Source: Desulfosporosinus nitroreducens
GTDB lineage: Bacteria; Bacillota; Desulfitobacteriia; Desulfitobacteriales; Desulfitobacteriaceae
DNA: 64,000 nucleotides
Direction: 5' to 3'
Assembly: GCF_023897015.1 (NCBI RefSeq)
Contig: NZ_JAMHFY010000001.1
Location: 186,001 to 250,000 of the forward strand
Below the pieces are notes generated by a model. The model was given only the letters and a program-made list of their open reading frames with translations. It made no database searches and was not told the DNA's origin. This document shows positions 34,572 to 42,919 of the stretch, in pieces; position 1 is the first letter of the stretch; each line of letters opens with the position of its first letter. Made by a program: the position numbers and the translations under genes.

Positions 34572-35628
34572 GGACCCTCCTCCTTTCGACCATATCCAAA
34601 AAGGCTTCAAGCCGAGTAACGAGACCCGCCTCTCCACTGTGTTCATCCAGGGTAATCACCATATAGGGCTTATGTTGTTCTCTGGCTCTTCGAGACACTA
34701 GTTCTTGTACCATCGAGTCCGTCCCGCAACCAAAGCAAGTAAGATAAATAATACCCTCAACGCTTTGATCCTCAGCAAACTTATTACCGGCGCCAAAGAT
34801 TTGCTTAGAGTGACTCCAAAATAACTTTTTCCGCAATCCGGACAAGTTAGTCTCGACTTCTTCTTGATTGACGTTTTGAACCAATTCCACGTTCGCTTTC
34901 TCGCGAAGCTTTCTGAGAAGGTTTAAGTTAGCATAAGATTCATGTGTTAGGTAAGAATGCCCAACTAAGGCAATTCTCAGACGATCCCTATTCTGGTCAA
35001 CTATTGGAAGCTCAGCTGTAGGTTTTAATGCCGTCGATGACATTTTTGCAAACATCCGCTCTTTCCATGTCACTAGGGTGGGGACTTTAGCACTTTCCGT
35101 TAAGTCCTTTGCCGCTCGTTCAATCTCACGAATACTCTCCTCAAAATTCCACCCTGCTCCCATTGTGTCTTGATATCTTTGCTGCCACTCCAGGCCTTCG
35201 TTAAAGGCCTTGCGAATATCGGCCTTATCTTGACTCAGTTGTGCTCCTAAAACTTCCAGATCTTTTAACACCTGACGTTTACCCTTTCGCCAATTCAGGG
35301 TAACAGTTAAAACAGGCATTCCTGGAGGAACTGCCGGAAGCAGACTTTCTGGAATACCCAGAAATTTTGGACAAGTGTATGTATCTGCTTCGACACTCAC
35401 AATGCGAGGCAAAAAAATCCAATCTACATCCTTTAAGGCCTGAATATGACCTGCTAGAAGTTTAAGCGGTAAACACGTTTCATCACTGGCTTTCTTTAAG
35501 CCCTGTTCCATAATTTGTCGATGAGTAGCCGGCGATGTTACCACCTCAATACCTAAACGATGGAAAAAACCGGCCCAAAAAGGGAAGTGGTCAAAATAGT
35601 AAAGAGCACGAGGAAACCCAATTCTCAC
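34513..35628 (-). CDS. 2-Hydroxyacyl-CoA dehydratase-like subunit (HgdB-type), second of two
   Basis: 371 residues, a paralogue of the next gene. The two share the ETCLPLKLLAGH/ESACLPLKLNLG segment, a YLTCFGCGTDSMVQE cysteine segment and the ending TLDEHSGEAGLVTRLEAFLDMVE. The N-terminus MRIGFPRALYYFDHFPFWAG is typical. The pair may form the heterodimer to which the activase delivers electrons. The three genes lie 23 bases after spoVAF and may be read with the spoVA operon, though no sporulation role of such proteins is known to me. Confidence 0.8.
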   Translation of the reverse strand: MRIGFPRALYYFDHFPFWAGFFHRLGIEVVTSPATHRQIMEQGLKKASDETCLPLKLLAGHIQALKDVDWIFLPRIVSVEADTYTCPKFLGIPESLLPAVPPGMPVLTVTLNWRKGKRQVLKDLEVLGAQLSQDKADIRKAFNEGLEWQQRYQDTMGAGWNFEESIREIERAAKDLTESAKVPTLVTWKERMFAKMSSTALKPTAELPIVDQNRDRLRIALVGHSYLTHESYANLNLLRKLREKANVELVQNVNQEEVETNLSGLRKKLFWSHSKQIFGAGNKFAEDQSVEGIIYLTCFGCGTDSMVQELVSRRAREQHKPYMVITLDEHSGEAGLVTRLEAFLDMVERRRVHEGYVSTYGECLDRDSNAL

Positions 35629-35651
35629 TTATGCTTTCATCCTTTCAGATC

Positions 35652-37145
35652 CTATTTGCCGCCGCCCCGCGGCTGACGATCTTTGTCTTGTGGTTTTAAG
35701 ATGCTCGGGCGTTTATTTGCAATTGGAACTGGCGAACGAACTAAAATTGCCTTCATTGCCTTAGCATCAAAAGGCAAGAGGGGCCAGAGGTAAGGCACAC
35801 CAAACGATTTTGTCCGCCATAAAAGGAAGAATACCGCTGCTGCCCCGATCCAAAAACCAATAAAATTAAAGAGTCCTGTCATAATGATGAGGAACAACCG
35901 TGATAAACGGTTGGCTAAACCTAATTCGTAGCTGGGCGTTGCGAACGTCCCCACCGAAACAATAGCAATATACATGACTACCTCCGGGGTAAATAATCCC
36001 ACTTTCACCGCGATATCCCCAAGCATAAACGCAGCGATCAGACCTAAAGCCGTTCCTAGAGGACCTGGCGTATGAATAGTACCTAACCGCAACAGATCCA
36101 CACCAATCTCAGCTAATAAAACTTGTATAAGTAAGGAGACTTTGGCTGGTTCCGTGACGCCGATGAACTGAATCGATTCCGGCAGTAATTGCGGATTCAG
36201 AGCCGCACCTAACCAAAGCGGCAGAAGAAAGAGTGCTGCAAAAATCCCCGCAAATCGTATCCAACGCAGATAGGCACCTACAATTGGTTCCTGCCGATAT
36301 TCTTCCGCATGCTGAACATGGCTCCAGAAGGTCGACGGTGCAATCATGACAGATGGCGAAGTATCAACTATGATCACGACATACCCTTCCAGTAAATGTA
36401 TTGCTGCCACATCCGGGCGTTCAGTATACCTGACACGAGGATAAGGGTTCCAGAATTTACTTCCAAGAATAAACTCTTCGACACTTTTTTCCGCCATAGG
36501 AATGCCGTCAATTTTTATTCCCTGAATGTCTTTTTGAATCTTTTTTACCATGTCCAAGTTGGTGATATCTTCAATGTAGGCAATGCAAACATCAGTCTTT
36601 GATCGGCCGCCCACCTGAACTAACTTCATACGCAGTTTTGGATCTCGCAAACGTCGGCGTATTAAAGCCGTATTCATGACGAGGGTCTCTGTAAATCCGT
36701 CACGACTTCCGCGTGTCACCCGCTCGATATCAGGCTCCTGAGGCATACGACTAGGATAGGACCGTACATCCACAATAATGGCTTTATCCTGTCCATCGAC
36801 AAAGATGGCCATGGGCCCTGATAATACGAAATAGAATACTTTATCCATGGTTTGAACTTCAGAGACTTGTAAATTAACGATACGTCCCTTAACAAGTTTA
36901 TCTAAGGCATTGACAATGAGGTCGGATCGTTCTAAGTCGATCAAGGCATCTAGTATATAACTCGCGACTTGCGAGTTTACCATCCCATTAACGGAATAGA
37001 TAGCAACTCTTTTACCGCCAATGGACATTTCACGGAGCACGATATCAAAACTGTCAGGCACTCCCAATTCCCGATTTAGATACTCGATATTTTCTTGATA
37101 ATTCTTACTTACGGGAATATTTTTCTCACTTGAATTGTCATCCAT
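35652..37145 (-). CDS. spoVAF: Stage V sporulation protein AF
   Basis: 497 residues of the GerA family. A large N-terminal soluble domain (LVNALDKLVKGRIV, GSRDGFTETLVMNTALIRRRLRDP, the GerA signature) is followed by four or five helices from about residue 290. The C-terminal cytoplasmic tail is short and Arg/Lys-rich. SpoVAF, with its partner, speeds dipicolinic acid release at germination. It is the last gene of the spoVAC-D-E-F group here. Confidence 0.92.
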   Translation of the reverse strand: MDDNSSEKNIPVSKNYQENIEYLNRELGVPDSFDIVLREMSIGGKRVAIYSVNGMVNSQVASYILDALIDLERSDLIVNALDKLVKGRIVNLQVSEVQTMDKVFYFVLSGPMAIFVDGQDKAIIVDVRSYPSRMPQEPDIERVTRGSRDGFTETLVMNTALIRRRLRDPKLRMKLVQVGGRSKTDVCIAYIEDITNLDMVKKIQKDIQGIKIDGIPMAEKSVEEFILGSKFWNPYPRVRYTERPDVAAIHLLEGYVVIIVDTSPSVMIAPSTFWSHVQHAEEYRQEPIVGAYLRWIRFAGIFAALFLLPLWLGAALNPQLLPESIQFIGVTEPAKVSLLIQVLLAEIGVDLLRLGTIHTPGPLGTALGLIAAFMLGDIAVKVGLFTPEVVMYIAIVSVGTFATPSYELGLANRLSRLFLIIMTGLFNFIGFWIGAAAVFFLLWRTKSFGVPYLWPLLPFDAKAMKAILVRSPVPIANKRPSILKPQDKDRQPRGGGK

Positions 37146-37188
37146 ACTTTGCAGCTCCCTCTAATCGTGGTTCGAAGTTCACATCGCC

Positions 37189-37551
37189 TTATCCCTTTGG
37201 TTTAAAAGCAACTGAGATCAAATAGCCAAAAAAAATAGCTGCCGCAATCCCTACTGCTGTTGCTTCAACCCCTCCGGAAAAGGCTCCTAGAATCCCCCGT
37301 TTTTCAACCGCCTCCATGGCCCCTTTAGCTAAAGAATAACCAAAACCAGACAGGGGAATCGAAGCGCCAGCTCCACCTATTTTCACCAAAGGTTCATATA
37401 TACCCAACGCCCCAAGAATTGCTCCGCCAGACACAAAAGAAACTAACACGTGGGCAGGAGTAAATGTGGGCTTTGTTAAGTCCATAAGAAGCTGTCCTAT
37501 CATACAAATTATCCCTCCGACAATAAAAGCCGGAACAATCATCTCAAACAT
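37189..37551 (-). CDS. spoVAE: Stage V sporulation protein AE (SpoVAEb type)
   Basis: About 120 residues from the ATG behind AAAGGAT; the longer frame overlaps spoVAD. Three or four hydrophobic segments (IVPAFIVGGIICMIGQLLMD, VLVSFVSGGAILGALGIYE, ATAVGIAAAIFFGYLISVAF) and the conserved GGAGASIPLSGFGYSLAKG loop. Part of the inner-membrane channel for Ca-dipicolinate. Paralogous to SpoVAC, with which it shares the GGAG.SI.P.TGF pattern. Confidence 0.93.
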   Translation of the reverse strand: MFEMIVPAFIVGGIICMIGQLLMDLTKPTFTPAHVLVSFVSGGAILGALGIYEPLVKIGGAGASIPLSGFGYSLAKGAMEAVEKRGILGAFSGGVEATAVGIAAAIFFGYLISVAFKPKG

Positions 37552-37570
37552 ATTCTTACGATCCTTTCTG

Positions 37571-38578
37571 TTACCCTTCAATAACCACTGCGTGTCCAAT
37601 ACCGGGAATTGATTCTCCCTGTAAGGCAGACGTTGGACTATGCAGGGCACCACTGCCTACCAGCATGACTCTTTTTAGCTCCCCGGCTTTAATCCTCTGC
37701 AGAATATCCCCAGCCAAAACTACCGATGAACAACCGCACCCACTCGCTCCTGAGTGGGTATCTTGACTCTCGTCATAAATCATGACCCCGCAATCAGTAA
37801 AGTTCGTCCCCATATCCATACCGCTTTGCTTCAATAGTTCACAGGCCAGTGCCAAACCGACCGCTCCCAGATCTCCCGATGCAATTAGATTATAGTCAAC
37901 CGGTCGAAGTTGCCTATCATTAAAGTGATTTAGGATCGTATCAGCAACCGCAGGAGCCATTGCCGCGCCCATATTATTCACATCTTTCACAGCAAAGTCT
38001 ATTACTCTTCCAATTGTTGCTGAAGTAACGCGCGGACCCGCTCCGTCGCTTCCGAGAAGTACACTGCCTGCCCCTGTTACTGTCCACTGTGCACTCATAG
38101 CCCTTTGCGCACCCTGCTCGGTCGGCAACCGATATTGACGCTCAGCAGTATCGTGGTGGCTGGATACCCCCACTAGCACCTTTTGGGCAAATCCACCATC
38201 AATTAACATACTTCCTACAGCTATACCTAAAGCCATAGTAGAGCAAGCTCCATACAAGCCGATAAAAGGTAACGCCATTTGGCGAGCCGCAAAATTTGAA
38301 GAGATAATTTGATTCAGTAAATCTCCCGCTAACATAAAGTCAATTTGCTCCTTTGGGACTGACGCTTGATTTATGGCCCCATTCATTGCCTCTTGAAGCA
38401 TTTTGCTCTCTGCAACTTCCCAGGATTTTTCGCCATTTAGTTCGTCTTCCCAAACCTTATCAAAGGTCTTTCCAAGAGGTCCTTGTCCTTCTTTAGGACC
38501 GACTACAGAATAGGACGATAAAATAACTGGCGGTTTGGCAAATACCACTGTCTGGTTTCCTACTCGTTTTAAGTTCAT
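37571..38578 (-). CDS. spoVAD: Stage V sporulation protein AD
   Basis: 335 residues with a thiolase/ketoacyl-synthase-III-like fold (LPFIGLYGACSTMALGIAVGS, SGDLGAVGLALACELL, GCGCSSVVLAG). It lacks an obvious KAS His-Asn catalytic pair, as is usual for SpoVAD, which binds dipicolinic acid rather than making a bond. It lies between spoVAC and spoVAE in the standard order. Confidence 0.94.
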   Translation of the reverse strand: MNLKRVGNQTVVFAKPPVILSSYSVVGPKEGQGPLGKTFDKVWEDELNGEKSWEVAESKMLQEAMNGAINQASVPKEQIDFMLAGDLLNQIISSNFAARQMALPFIGLYGACSTMALGIAVGSMLIDGGFAQKVLVGVSSHHDTAERQYRLPTEQGAQRAMSAQWTVTGAGSVLLGSDGAGPRVTSATIGRVIDFAVKDVNNMGAAMAPAVADTILNHFNDRQLRPVDYNLIASGDLGAVGLALACELLKQSGMDMGTNFTDCGVMIYDESQDTHSGASGCGCSSVVLAGDILQRIKAGELKRVMLVGSGALHSPTSALQGESIPGIGHAVVIEG

Positions 38579-38656
38579 TTCAACCTATCCCCATTCATAA
38601 GGTGGAGTATTTCTATAATTAGTAAACTTGAGTTTGCTAGGCAGCATCTGCTTTGA

Positions 38657-39124
38657 CTAGTGTAAAAGAAAGTAAACAAAACCCACGACAATCGAGGTCG
38701 CTATGCCGTATACTAGCACTGGTCCTGCAACTGTGAACAATTTTGCCCCAACACCCATTACATATCCTTCACGCTTGAATTCCATAGCAGGTGCAACAAT
38801 AGAATTTGCAAACCCCGTTACTGGAACAATTGAACCCGCACCTCCAAATTTCCCAATTTCATCATAAACCCCTAAACCAGTTAATAAAGCTCCCAAGAAA
38901 ATCATCGTTGCGGTCGCCGCAGTCGATGCTTCGACGCGTGCTAAACCAAACGAACTAAATAAATTGATGAAAATCTGCCCGATCGAACAGATAATCCCGC
39001 CTACGATAAATGCTCGAACTACATTTTTGATAATTGTTGGCTTGGGTGTATATTGCTTAATTAAGGTTTGATATTTTTCCGCAGTTACAGATAACAAGGG
39101 CTTTTTTAGAGTTTGGTCAGCCAT
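38657..39124 (-). CDS. spoVAC: Stage V sporulation protein AC
   Basis: About 155 residues from the ATG behind AAAGGAGG; the longer frame has no ribosome site. Four hydrophobic segments with AFIVGGIICSIGQIFINLF, GALLTGLGVYDEIGKFGGAGSIVPVTGFANSIV and a VAGPVLVYGIATSIVVGFVYF end. SpoVAC is the mechanosensitive channel subunit for Ca-dipicolinate in the forespore membrane. spoVAA and spoVAB are absent, as in most clostridia. Divergent from spoIIAA. Confidence 0.94.
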   Translation of the reverse strand: MADQTLKKPLLSVTAEKYQTLIKQYTPKPTIIKNVVRAFIVGGIICSIGQIFINLFSSFGLARVEASTAATATMIFLGALLTGLGVYDEIGKFGGAGSIVPVTGFANSIVAPAMEFKREGYVMGVGAKLFTVAGPVLVYGIATSIVVGFVYFLLH

Positions 39125-39153
39125 CCCCAATTCCTCCTTTTTTATACTAGTCA

Positions 39154-39182
39154 GAAAGTATAACTTTTCGTTATATACTTTC
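39154..39182 (-). promoter_or_regulatory. Inverted repeat in the spoVAC leader
   Basis: Arms GAAAGTATA and TATACTTTC, 11 bases apart, just upstream of the spoVAC ribosome-binding site. May be a 5' mRNA hairpin or an operator; no sigma-G promoter was identified with confidence nearby. Confidence 0.35.
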
Positions 39183-39316
39183 TGGAAGCATATTTTCTTT
39201 ATCAGCGCCAAGCACTTTCTATTATTTGGCATAATGGGATATATTATACTTATTACCACAGTCTTTAATAATTTTTCTATTTCGACAGAGCCTTACAAGG
39301 AATTCCTAAAATTCAA

Positions 39317-39344
39317 GCAGGAAAATTATGGGTTATGGCGAAAT
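39317..39344 (+). promoter_or_regulatory. Candidate sigma-H promoter of the spoIIA operon
   Basis: GCAGGAAAA (39317-39325) fits the sigma-H -35 (RNAGGAWWW) and GCGAAAT (39338-39344), 12 bases on, resembles the -10 (RNNGAAT). In Bacillus this operon is read by sigma-H, which supports the call. Confidence 0.5.
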
Positions 39345-39370
39345 CATTAGTATTGATAAATTTAGGGGGA

Positions 39371-39721
39371 ATGGTCTTGAACCTTGAAAAAAAAATAGAA
39401 CGCCTGACCCTACTTCTGCGCATAGACGGCGAACTGGACATGCACACTGCATCCGATCTTCGACAAGCCATAGACAGTGAGATTGAGAAACGAGGAATTC
39501 GAACAGTTATCCTTAATCTTCAAGATGTTCAGTTTGTCGATAGTTCTGGACTGGGTGTTATTCTGGGCAGGTACAAGAAACTGCTTCCTTTAGGCGGAAA
39601 ACTTAAAATCACTAATGTACCCCCTCACATTTATAAGATCATGGAATTATCCGGTTTACCAAAAATTATTAGCTTCTATATTGACGAAGCACATGCCTAT
39701 GAGGAAGGAAGGGGAGCTTAA
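39371..39721 (+). CDS. spoIIAA: Anti-sigma-F factor antagonist
   Basis: About 116 residues of the STAS fold. Start at the ATG after TTAGGGGGA (a TTG two codons later is also possible). The phosphorylatable Ser is in FVDSSGLGVILGRY, and IDGELDMHTASDLR is the usual first strand/helix. Unphosphorylated SpoIIAA pulls SpoIIAB off sigma-F in the forespore. Stop and next start are one base apart. Confidence 0.95.
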   Translation: MVLNLEKKIERLTLLLRIDGELDMHTASDLRQAIDSEIEKRGIRTVILNLQDVQFVDSSGLGVILGRYKKLLPLGGKLKITNVPPHIYKIMELSGLPKIISFYIDEAHAYEEGRGA

Positions 39722-39722
39722 T

Positions 39723-40160
39723 ATGAAATCTAACCAAATAACCCTCACGTTTTCCAGTATCGCTGAAAATGTGAGTATTGCCCGTTTACTCATTGCTTCT
39801 ATAGGAGGGCAATTGGATCTTTCACTTAATGACATCGAAGAGCTTAAAGTCGCGGTTTCCGAAGCAGTTTCTAATGCTATCATCCACGGATACCAGAGTG
39901 TCCCCAATAACATTGTTTACCTCAATCTGGAGATCGCTGACGACACCCTCATTATTGTTGTAAAGGATGAAGGATGTGGCATCTCTAATGTTGAGCAAGC
40001 AATGCAACCGGCTTACAGTACTGATCCTGAGCGAATGGGCCTAGGCTTTGTCTTTATGCAATCTTTCATGGACGAGCTTCAAGTAGAATCTAAACTTGAA
40101 GTGGGAACAACTGTTACCATGAAGAAGCGCTTCAAGCAAACACCCATCTCCTCTCATTAG
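39723..40160 (+). CDS. spoIIAB: Anti-sigma-F factor, serine kinase
   Basis: About 145 residues from the ATG behind GAAGGAAGGGG. GHKL kinase motifs: N box in LKVAVSEAVSNAIIHGYQ, G1 box DEGCGISN, G2 GLGFVFMQSFMD. It binds and inhibits sigma-F and phosphorylates SpoIIAA. The last codons and sigF are 14 bases apart with GGGGGGG before sigF. Confidence 0.95.
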   Translation: MKSNQITLTFSSIAENVSIARLLIASIGGQLDLSLNDIEELKVAVSEAVSNAIIHGYQSVPNNIVYLNLEIADDTLIIVVKDEGCGISNVEQAMQPAYSTDPERMGLGFVFMQSFMDELQVESKLEVGTTVTMKKRFKQTPISSH

Positions 40161-40174
40161 GGGGGGGCGAAATT

Positions 40175-40972
40175 ATGATTCAACGACTATCAGAAATGAA
40201 TCTCCCTCACTTTCCTTTACTCTCAGATAAAGAGATGATGGAATACCTTCATGCTGCTAAAGAAGGCGATACAGCGGCCCGAGAACGTCTAATCAATTGT
40301 AACTTGAAACTAATTTTTAATTTAGTTCAACGTTTCACTCACCGAGGCTATGAGATGGAAGACCTCTTTCAGATTGGCACTATCGGGCTGATTAAAGCCA
40401 TCGACAAATTCGACTTCACGTATGGTGTCAAGTTCTCAACTTATGCCGTACCAATGATTATCGGCGAAATACGGCGTTTTCTCCGGGATGATCATCCCGT
40501 GAAAGTTCCTCGCTCCTATAAGGAACTTGTATATAAAGTGAATCGCGCTCGTGATGAACTGTCCGCCACACTAGGCAGAGAAGCAACAATCGGTGAAATT
40601 GCTAATAGTATTGGCATTGATCGAGATGAGATCGTCATAGCACTTGAAGCTATCCAAAGCCCTACTTCCATCTACGATACCCTTTATCAGGACGACTCGG
40701 ATCCCATCTACGTTCTCGATCAACTCTCTGATGAAAAGGGTCTTGAGCCTGGCTGGTTCGAAAAAATTGCCCTTAATGAGGTCTTGGACAAGTTGCCTGA
40801 GAGAGAGAAGCGTGTCCTGTTAATGCGATTTTTTGAAGATAAGACCCAGAGTCAAATCGCCAGTCAGCTTAATCTCTCTCAAGTTCAGATTTCTCGAATC
40901 GAACGTGCCGCGCTCCTTAGAATCCGCAAATTAGCCCAAATTAATGATCGTTCAGCCATAGATCCAGAGTAG
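40175..40972 (+). CDS. sigF: RNA polymerase sigma-F factor
   Basis: 265 residues. Region 2 (MEDLFQIGTIGLIKAIDKFD, FSTYAVPMIIGEIRRFLRDD), region 3 and region 4 (LPEREKRVLLMRFFEDKTQSQIASQLNLSQVQISRIE) are complete. First forespore sigma factor in endospore formers. This operon is convergent with dacF; in Bacillus dacF is its first gene, so the local order is altered. Confidence 0.95.
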   Translation: MIQRLSEMNLPHFPLLSDKEMMEYLHAAKEGDTAARERLINCNLKLIFNLVQRFTHRGYEMEDLFQIGTIGLIKAIDKFDFTYGVKFSTYAVPMIIGEIRRFLRDDHPVKVPRSYKELVYKVNRARDELSATLGREATIGEIANSIGIDRDEIVIALEAIQSPTSIYDTLYQDDSDPIYVLDQLSDEKGLEPGWFEKIALNEVLDKLPEREKRVLLMRFFEDKTQSQIASQLNLSQVQISRIERAALLRIRKLAQINDRSAIDPE

Positions 40973-40984
40973 AATTCTTGTCGG

Positions 40985-42133
40985 CTAGAAACCGAAGACG
41001 CCCTTCATTGTACGTCCCAACTGATCGATCAGCCCAGCTTTGGCAACAGGATGATCAGCAATTAGATTAACGCTTGCTTGCAACTGGTCATTTTGATAAA
41101 GTAAAACTTCTCCTAATTTTTGACCCTTCTCAATAGGTGCACTGATTTCTGGGTTAAGCTTTGTCTCGACCCAGAAATTTTTATCTTTTCCTTTTTCCAC
41201 GGTTGCTCCCAAGGATTTTTCTGTGATAGCTATTATCTCATTTTCTACCCCTTTACTAACTTTAACGACTCCCTGCTTCTCTTCAGCTGGGGCAAACTGT
41301 TTAAATTCATATTTAGCAAAACCATAGTTGTAGATTTTCATGGATTCAGCAAAATGTCCCCTAACTTGAGGCACACCCATAACGACACAAATTAACCTTA
41401 ATCCATTTCTTTCAACGGTCGATGCCAGACAATATTTAGCCTCATTAGTCCATCCTGTTTTGAGACCATCCGCTCCGGGGTACCACCACAGTAACTTGTT
41501 AGTATTCCAAAGCTTAAATTTGCCTTCCCGCAGGTCATATTCCTTCATGCTGGTCAGCTTACGAATAAGGGGATAATTAAGTGCTTCCTTAGAAATCATC
41601 GCCAAATCGTATGCACTCGTATAGTGCCCTTCTGCAGGCAGTCCGTAAGCATTAGCAAAATGCGTGTTTTTTAGTCCTAATTCTTGAGCCTTGCGATTCA
41701 TTTCCTCTACAAAAGCCTCATGTGTCCCATTGATATGTTCAGCTACTGCGACACAGCCATCATTAGCTGATCCTACCGCAATAGCAATTAGCATCTGCTC
41801 TAACGTGAAAGTTTCTCCAGGCTCAAGGTAGATTTGAGAACCTCCAAGTTTACAGGCATTCTCACTCGCTGTTACGATATCTGTCAACTTAACTTTTTCT
41901 GAAGCCACTGCTTCTGCCGCTACCAATAATGTCATAATTTTTGTGACACTTGCCGGTGGCAATTCCTTCTGCGCTTCTTTTTCATACAGTATTCGACCAG
42001 AAGCCGCGTCCATCAAAATAGCACTCGCAGCTTCCGTCTCGATCTCAACTCCTAATACTGGCTGCACGTGAGCAAAGCCTATGTTTCCAAGTACAACTGC
42101 CATAGCTAAAACGATTGATAAAACTTTGCGCAT
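40985..42133 (-). CDS. dacF: D-alanyl-D-alanine carboxypeptidase, DacF type
   Basis: 382 residues with a signal peptide (KVLSIVLAMAVVLGNIGFAHVQ). Penicillin-binding motifs: SxxK in PPASVTKIMTLLVA, SxN in GSANDGCVAV, KTG in GLKTGWTNEAKY; then the PBP5 C-terminal domain and an amphipathic anchor helix. It trims D-Ala from cortex or wall peptides. Its position next to spoIIA points to DacF, but it faces sigF instead of preceding spoIIAA. The intervening space is 12 bases with no terminator seen. Confidence 0.92.
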   Translation of the reverse strand: MRKVLSIVLAMAVVLGNIGFAHVQPVLGVEIETEAASAILMDAASGRILYEKEAQKELPPASVTKIMTLLVAAEAVASEKVKLTDIVTASENACKLGGSQIYLEPGETFTLEQMLIAIAVGSANDGCVAVAEHINGTHEAFVEEMNRKAQELGLKNTHFANAYGLPAEGHYTSAYDLAMISKEALNYPLIRKLTSMKEYDLREGKFKLWNTNKLLWWYPGADGLKTGWTNEAKYCLASTVERNGLRLICVVMGVPQVRGHFAESMKIYNYGFAKYEFKQFAPAEEKQGVVKVSKGVENEIIAITEKSLGATVEKGKDKNFWVETKLNPEISAPIEKGQKLGEVLLYQNDQLQASVNLIADHPVAKAGLIDQLGRTMKGVFGF

Positions 42134-42225
42134 CTTTTGTCCCCCCTCATAAAATTAGTGAAATTAAATGTGAATTTATTATTCCCGAAAAAGTAAATTA
42201 TATTGGATTGCTCCTATAAAATAGC

Positions 42226-42272
42226 AAAAAGCCTTTGTGAATTGCTTAAGCAGATCACCAAAGGCCTTTTTT
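42226..42272 (-). terminator. Terminator after the CoA-binding-domain gene
   Basis: Arms AAAAAGCCTTTG and CAAAGGCCTTTTTT (one bulged C) around a 21-base loop with further pairing. Confidence 0.75.
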
Positions 42273-42324
42273 ATATCTAATTTAACCCAAACGTTATCTT
42301 CATTGGGAACTCCACCCACTCGCT

Positions 42325-42822
42325 TCAATACCTGCTAAACCGCTTCATAGGTACTTTAACATCTCCAAGTCCATGCCAATAACAGGGACTTAAATAGCGC
42401 AGACTTATTTTAGAAGGATAAAGTCTGTGCCTCAGCACACACCCGCGAATAACCTCAATTCCTGCGCTGTCGCATTCTTGTTGGAGTTCCCGAGTCCAGG
42501 TTTGTTCTTGGAACCAAATTTTACTGCATCCTGCAGACACCGCATCCGGAACTAAAGACTTGAGCCTTTCAGGCAACAGACACGGTACTGCGACCGTTAC
42601 CTTGTCTGTCAGTTGCGCTAAATTGGAGTAGACCTTGCTCCCGTCTATGCGAGATAAACCCTCAGCAACGGGATATACAACACATCTGAAATCTTTCAAT
42701 GCACGCCAAACCTTCCAAGCATGTTTATGCTTTTGAAATTTTTGGGCATCCCCTAGCACGGCAAACGTATCCTGAGTCGATAACCCTTCGGCCAAAGGGT
42801 AAAAATTTTTCTCACGCGCCAT
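42325..42822 (-). CDS. CoA-binding-domain-like (YccU-type) protein
   Basis: About 165 residues from the ATG behind AGGGGGA. A Rossmann-like core: TFAVLGDAQKFQKHKHAWKV, then VYPVAEGLSRIDGSKVYSNL, a strand VTVAVPCLLPERLKSLVPD and KIWFQEQTWTRELQQECDSAG with VIRGCVLRHRL, following the pattern of small proteins related to the succinyl-CoA synthetase alpha CoA-binding domain. In Gram-positives such proteins are uncharacterised. It is separated by its own terminator from dacF. Confidence 0.7.
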   Translation of the reverse strand: MAREKNFYPLAEGLSTQDTFAVLGDAQKFQKHKHAWKVWRALKDFRCVVYPVAEGLSRIDGSKVYSNLAQLTDKVTVAVPCLLPERLKSLVPDAVSAGCSKIWFQEQTWTRELQQECDSAGIEVIRGCVLRHRLYPSKISLRYLSPCYWHGLGDVKVPMKRFSRY

Positions 42823-42919
42823 AACAAAAATCCCCCTCCCCAGTTGCACTTATAATATGCATACGTGAGGAGGGGAATATTATGAGTGAAGTGGGAGTGT
42901 TACGATAATAATAAATCGT

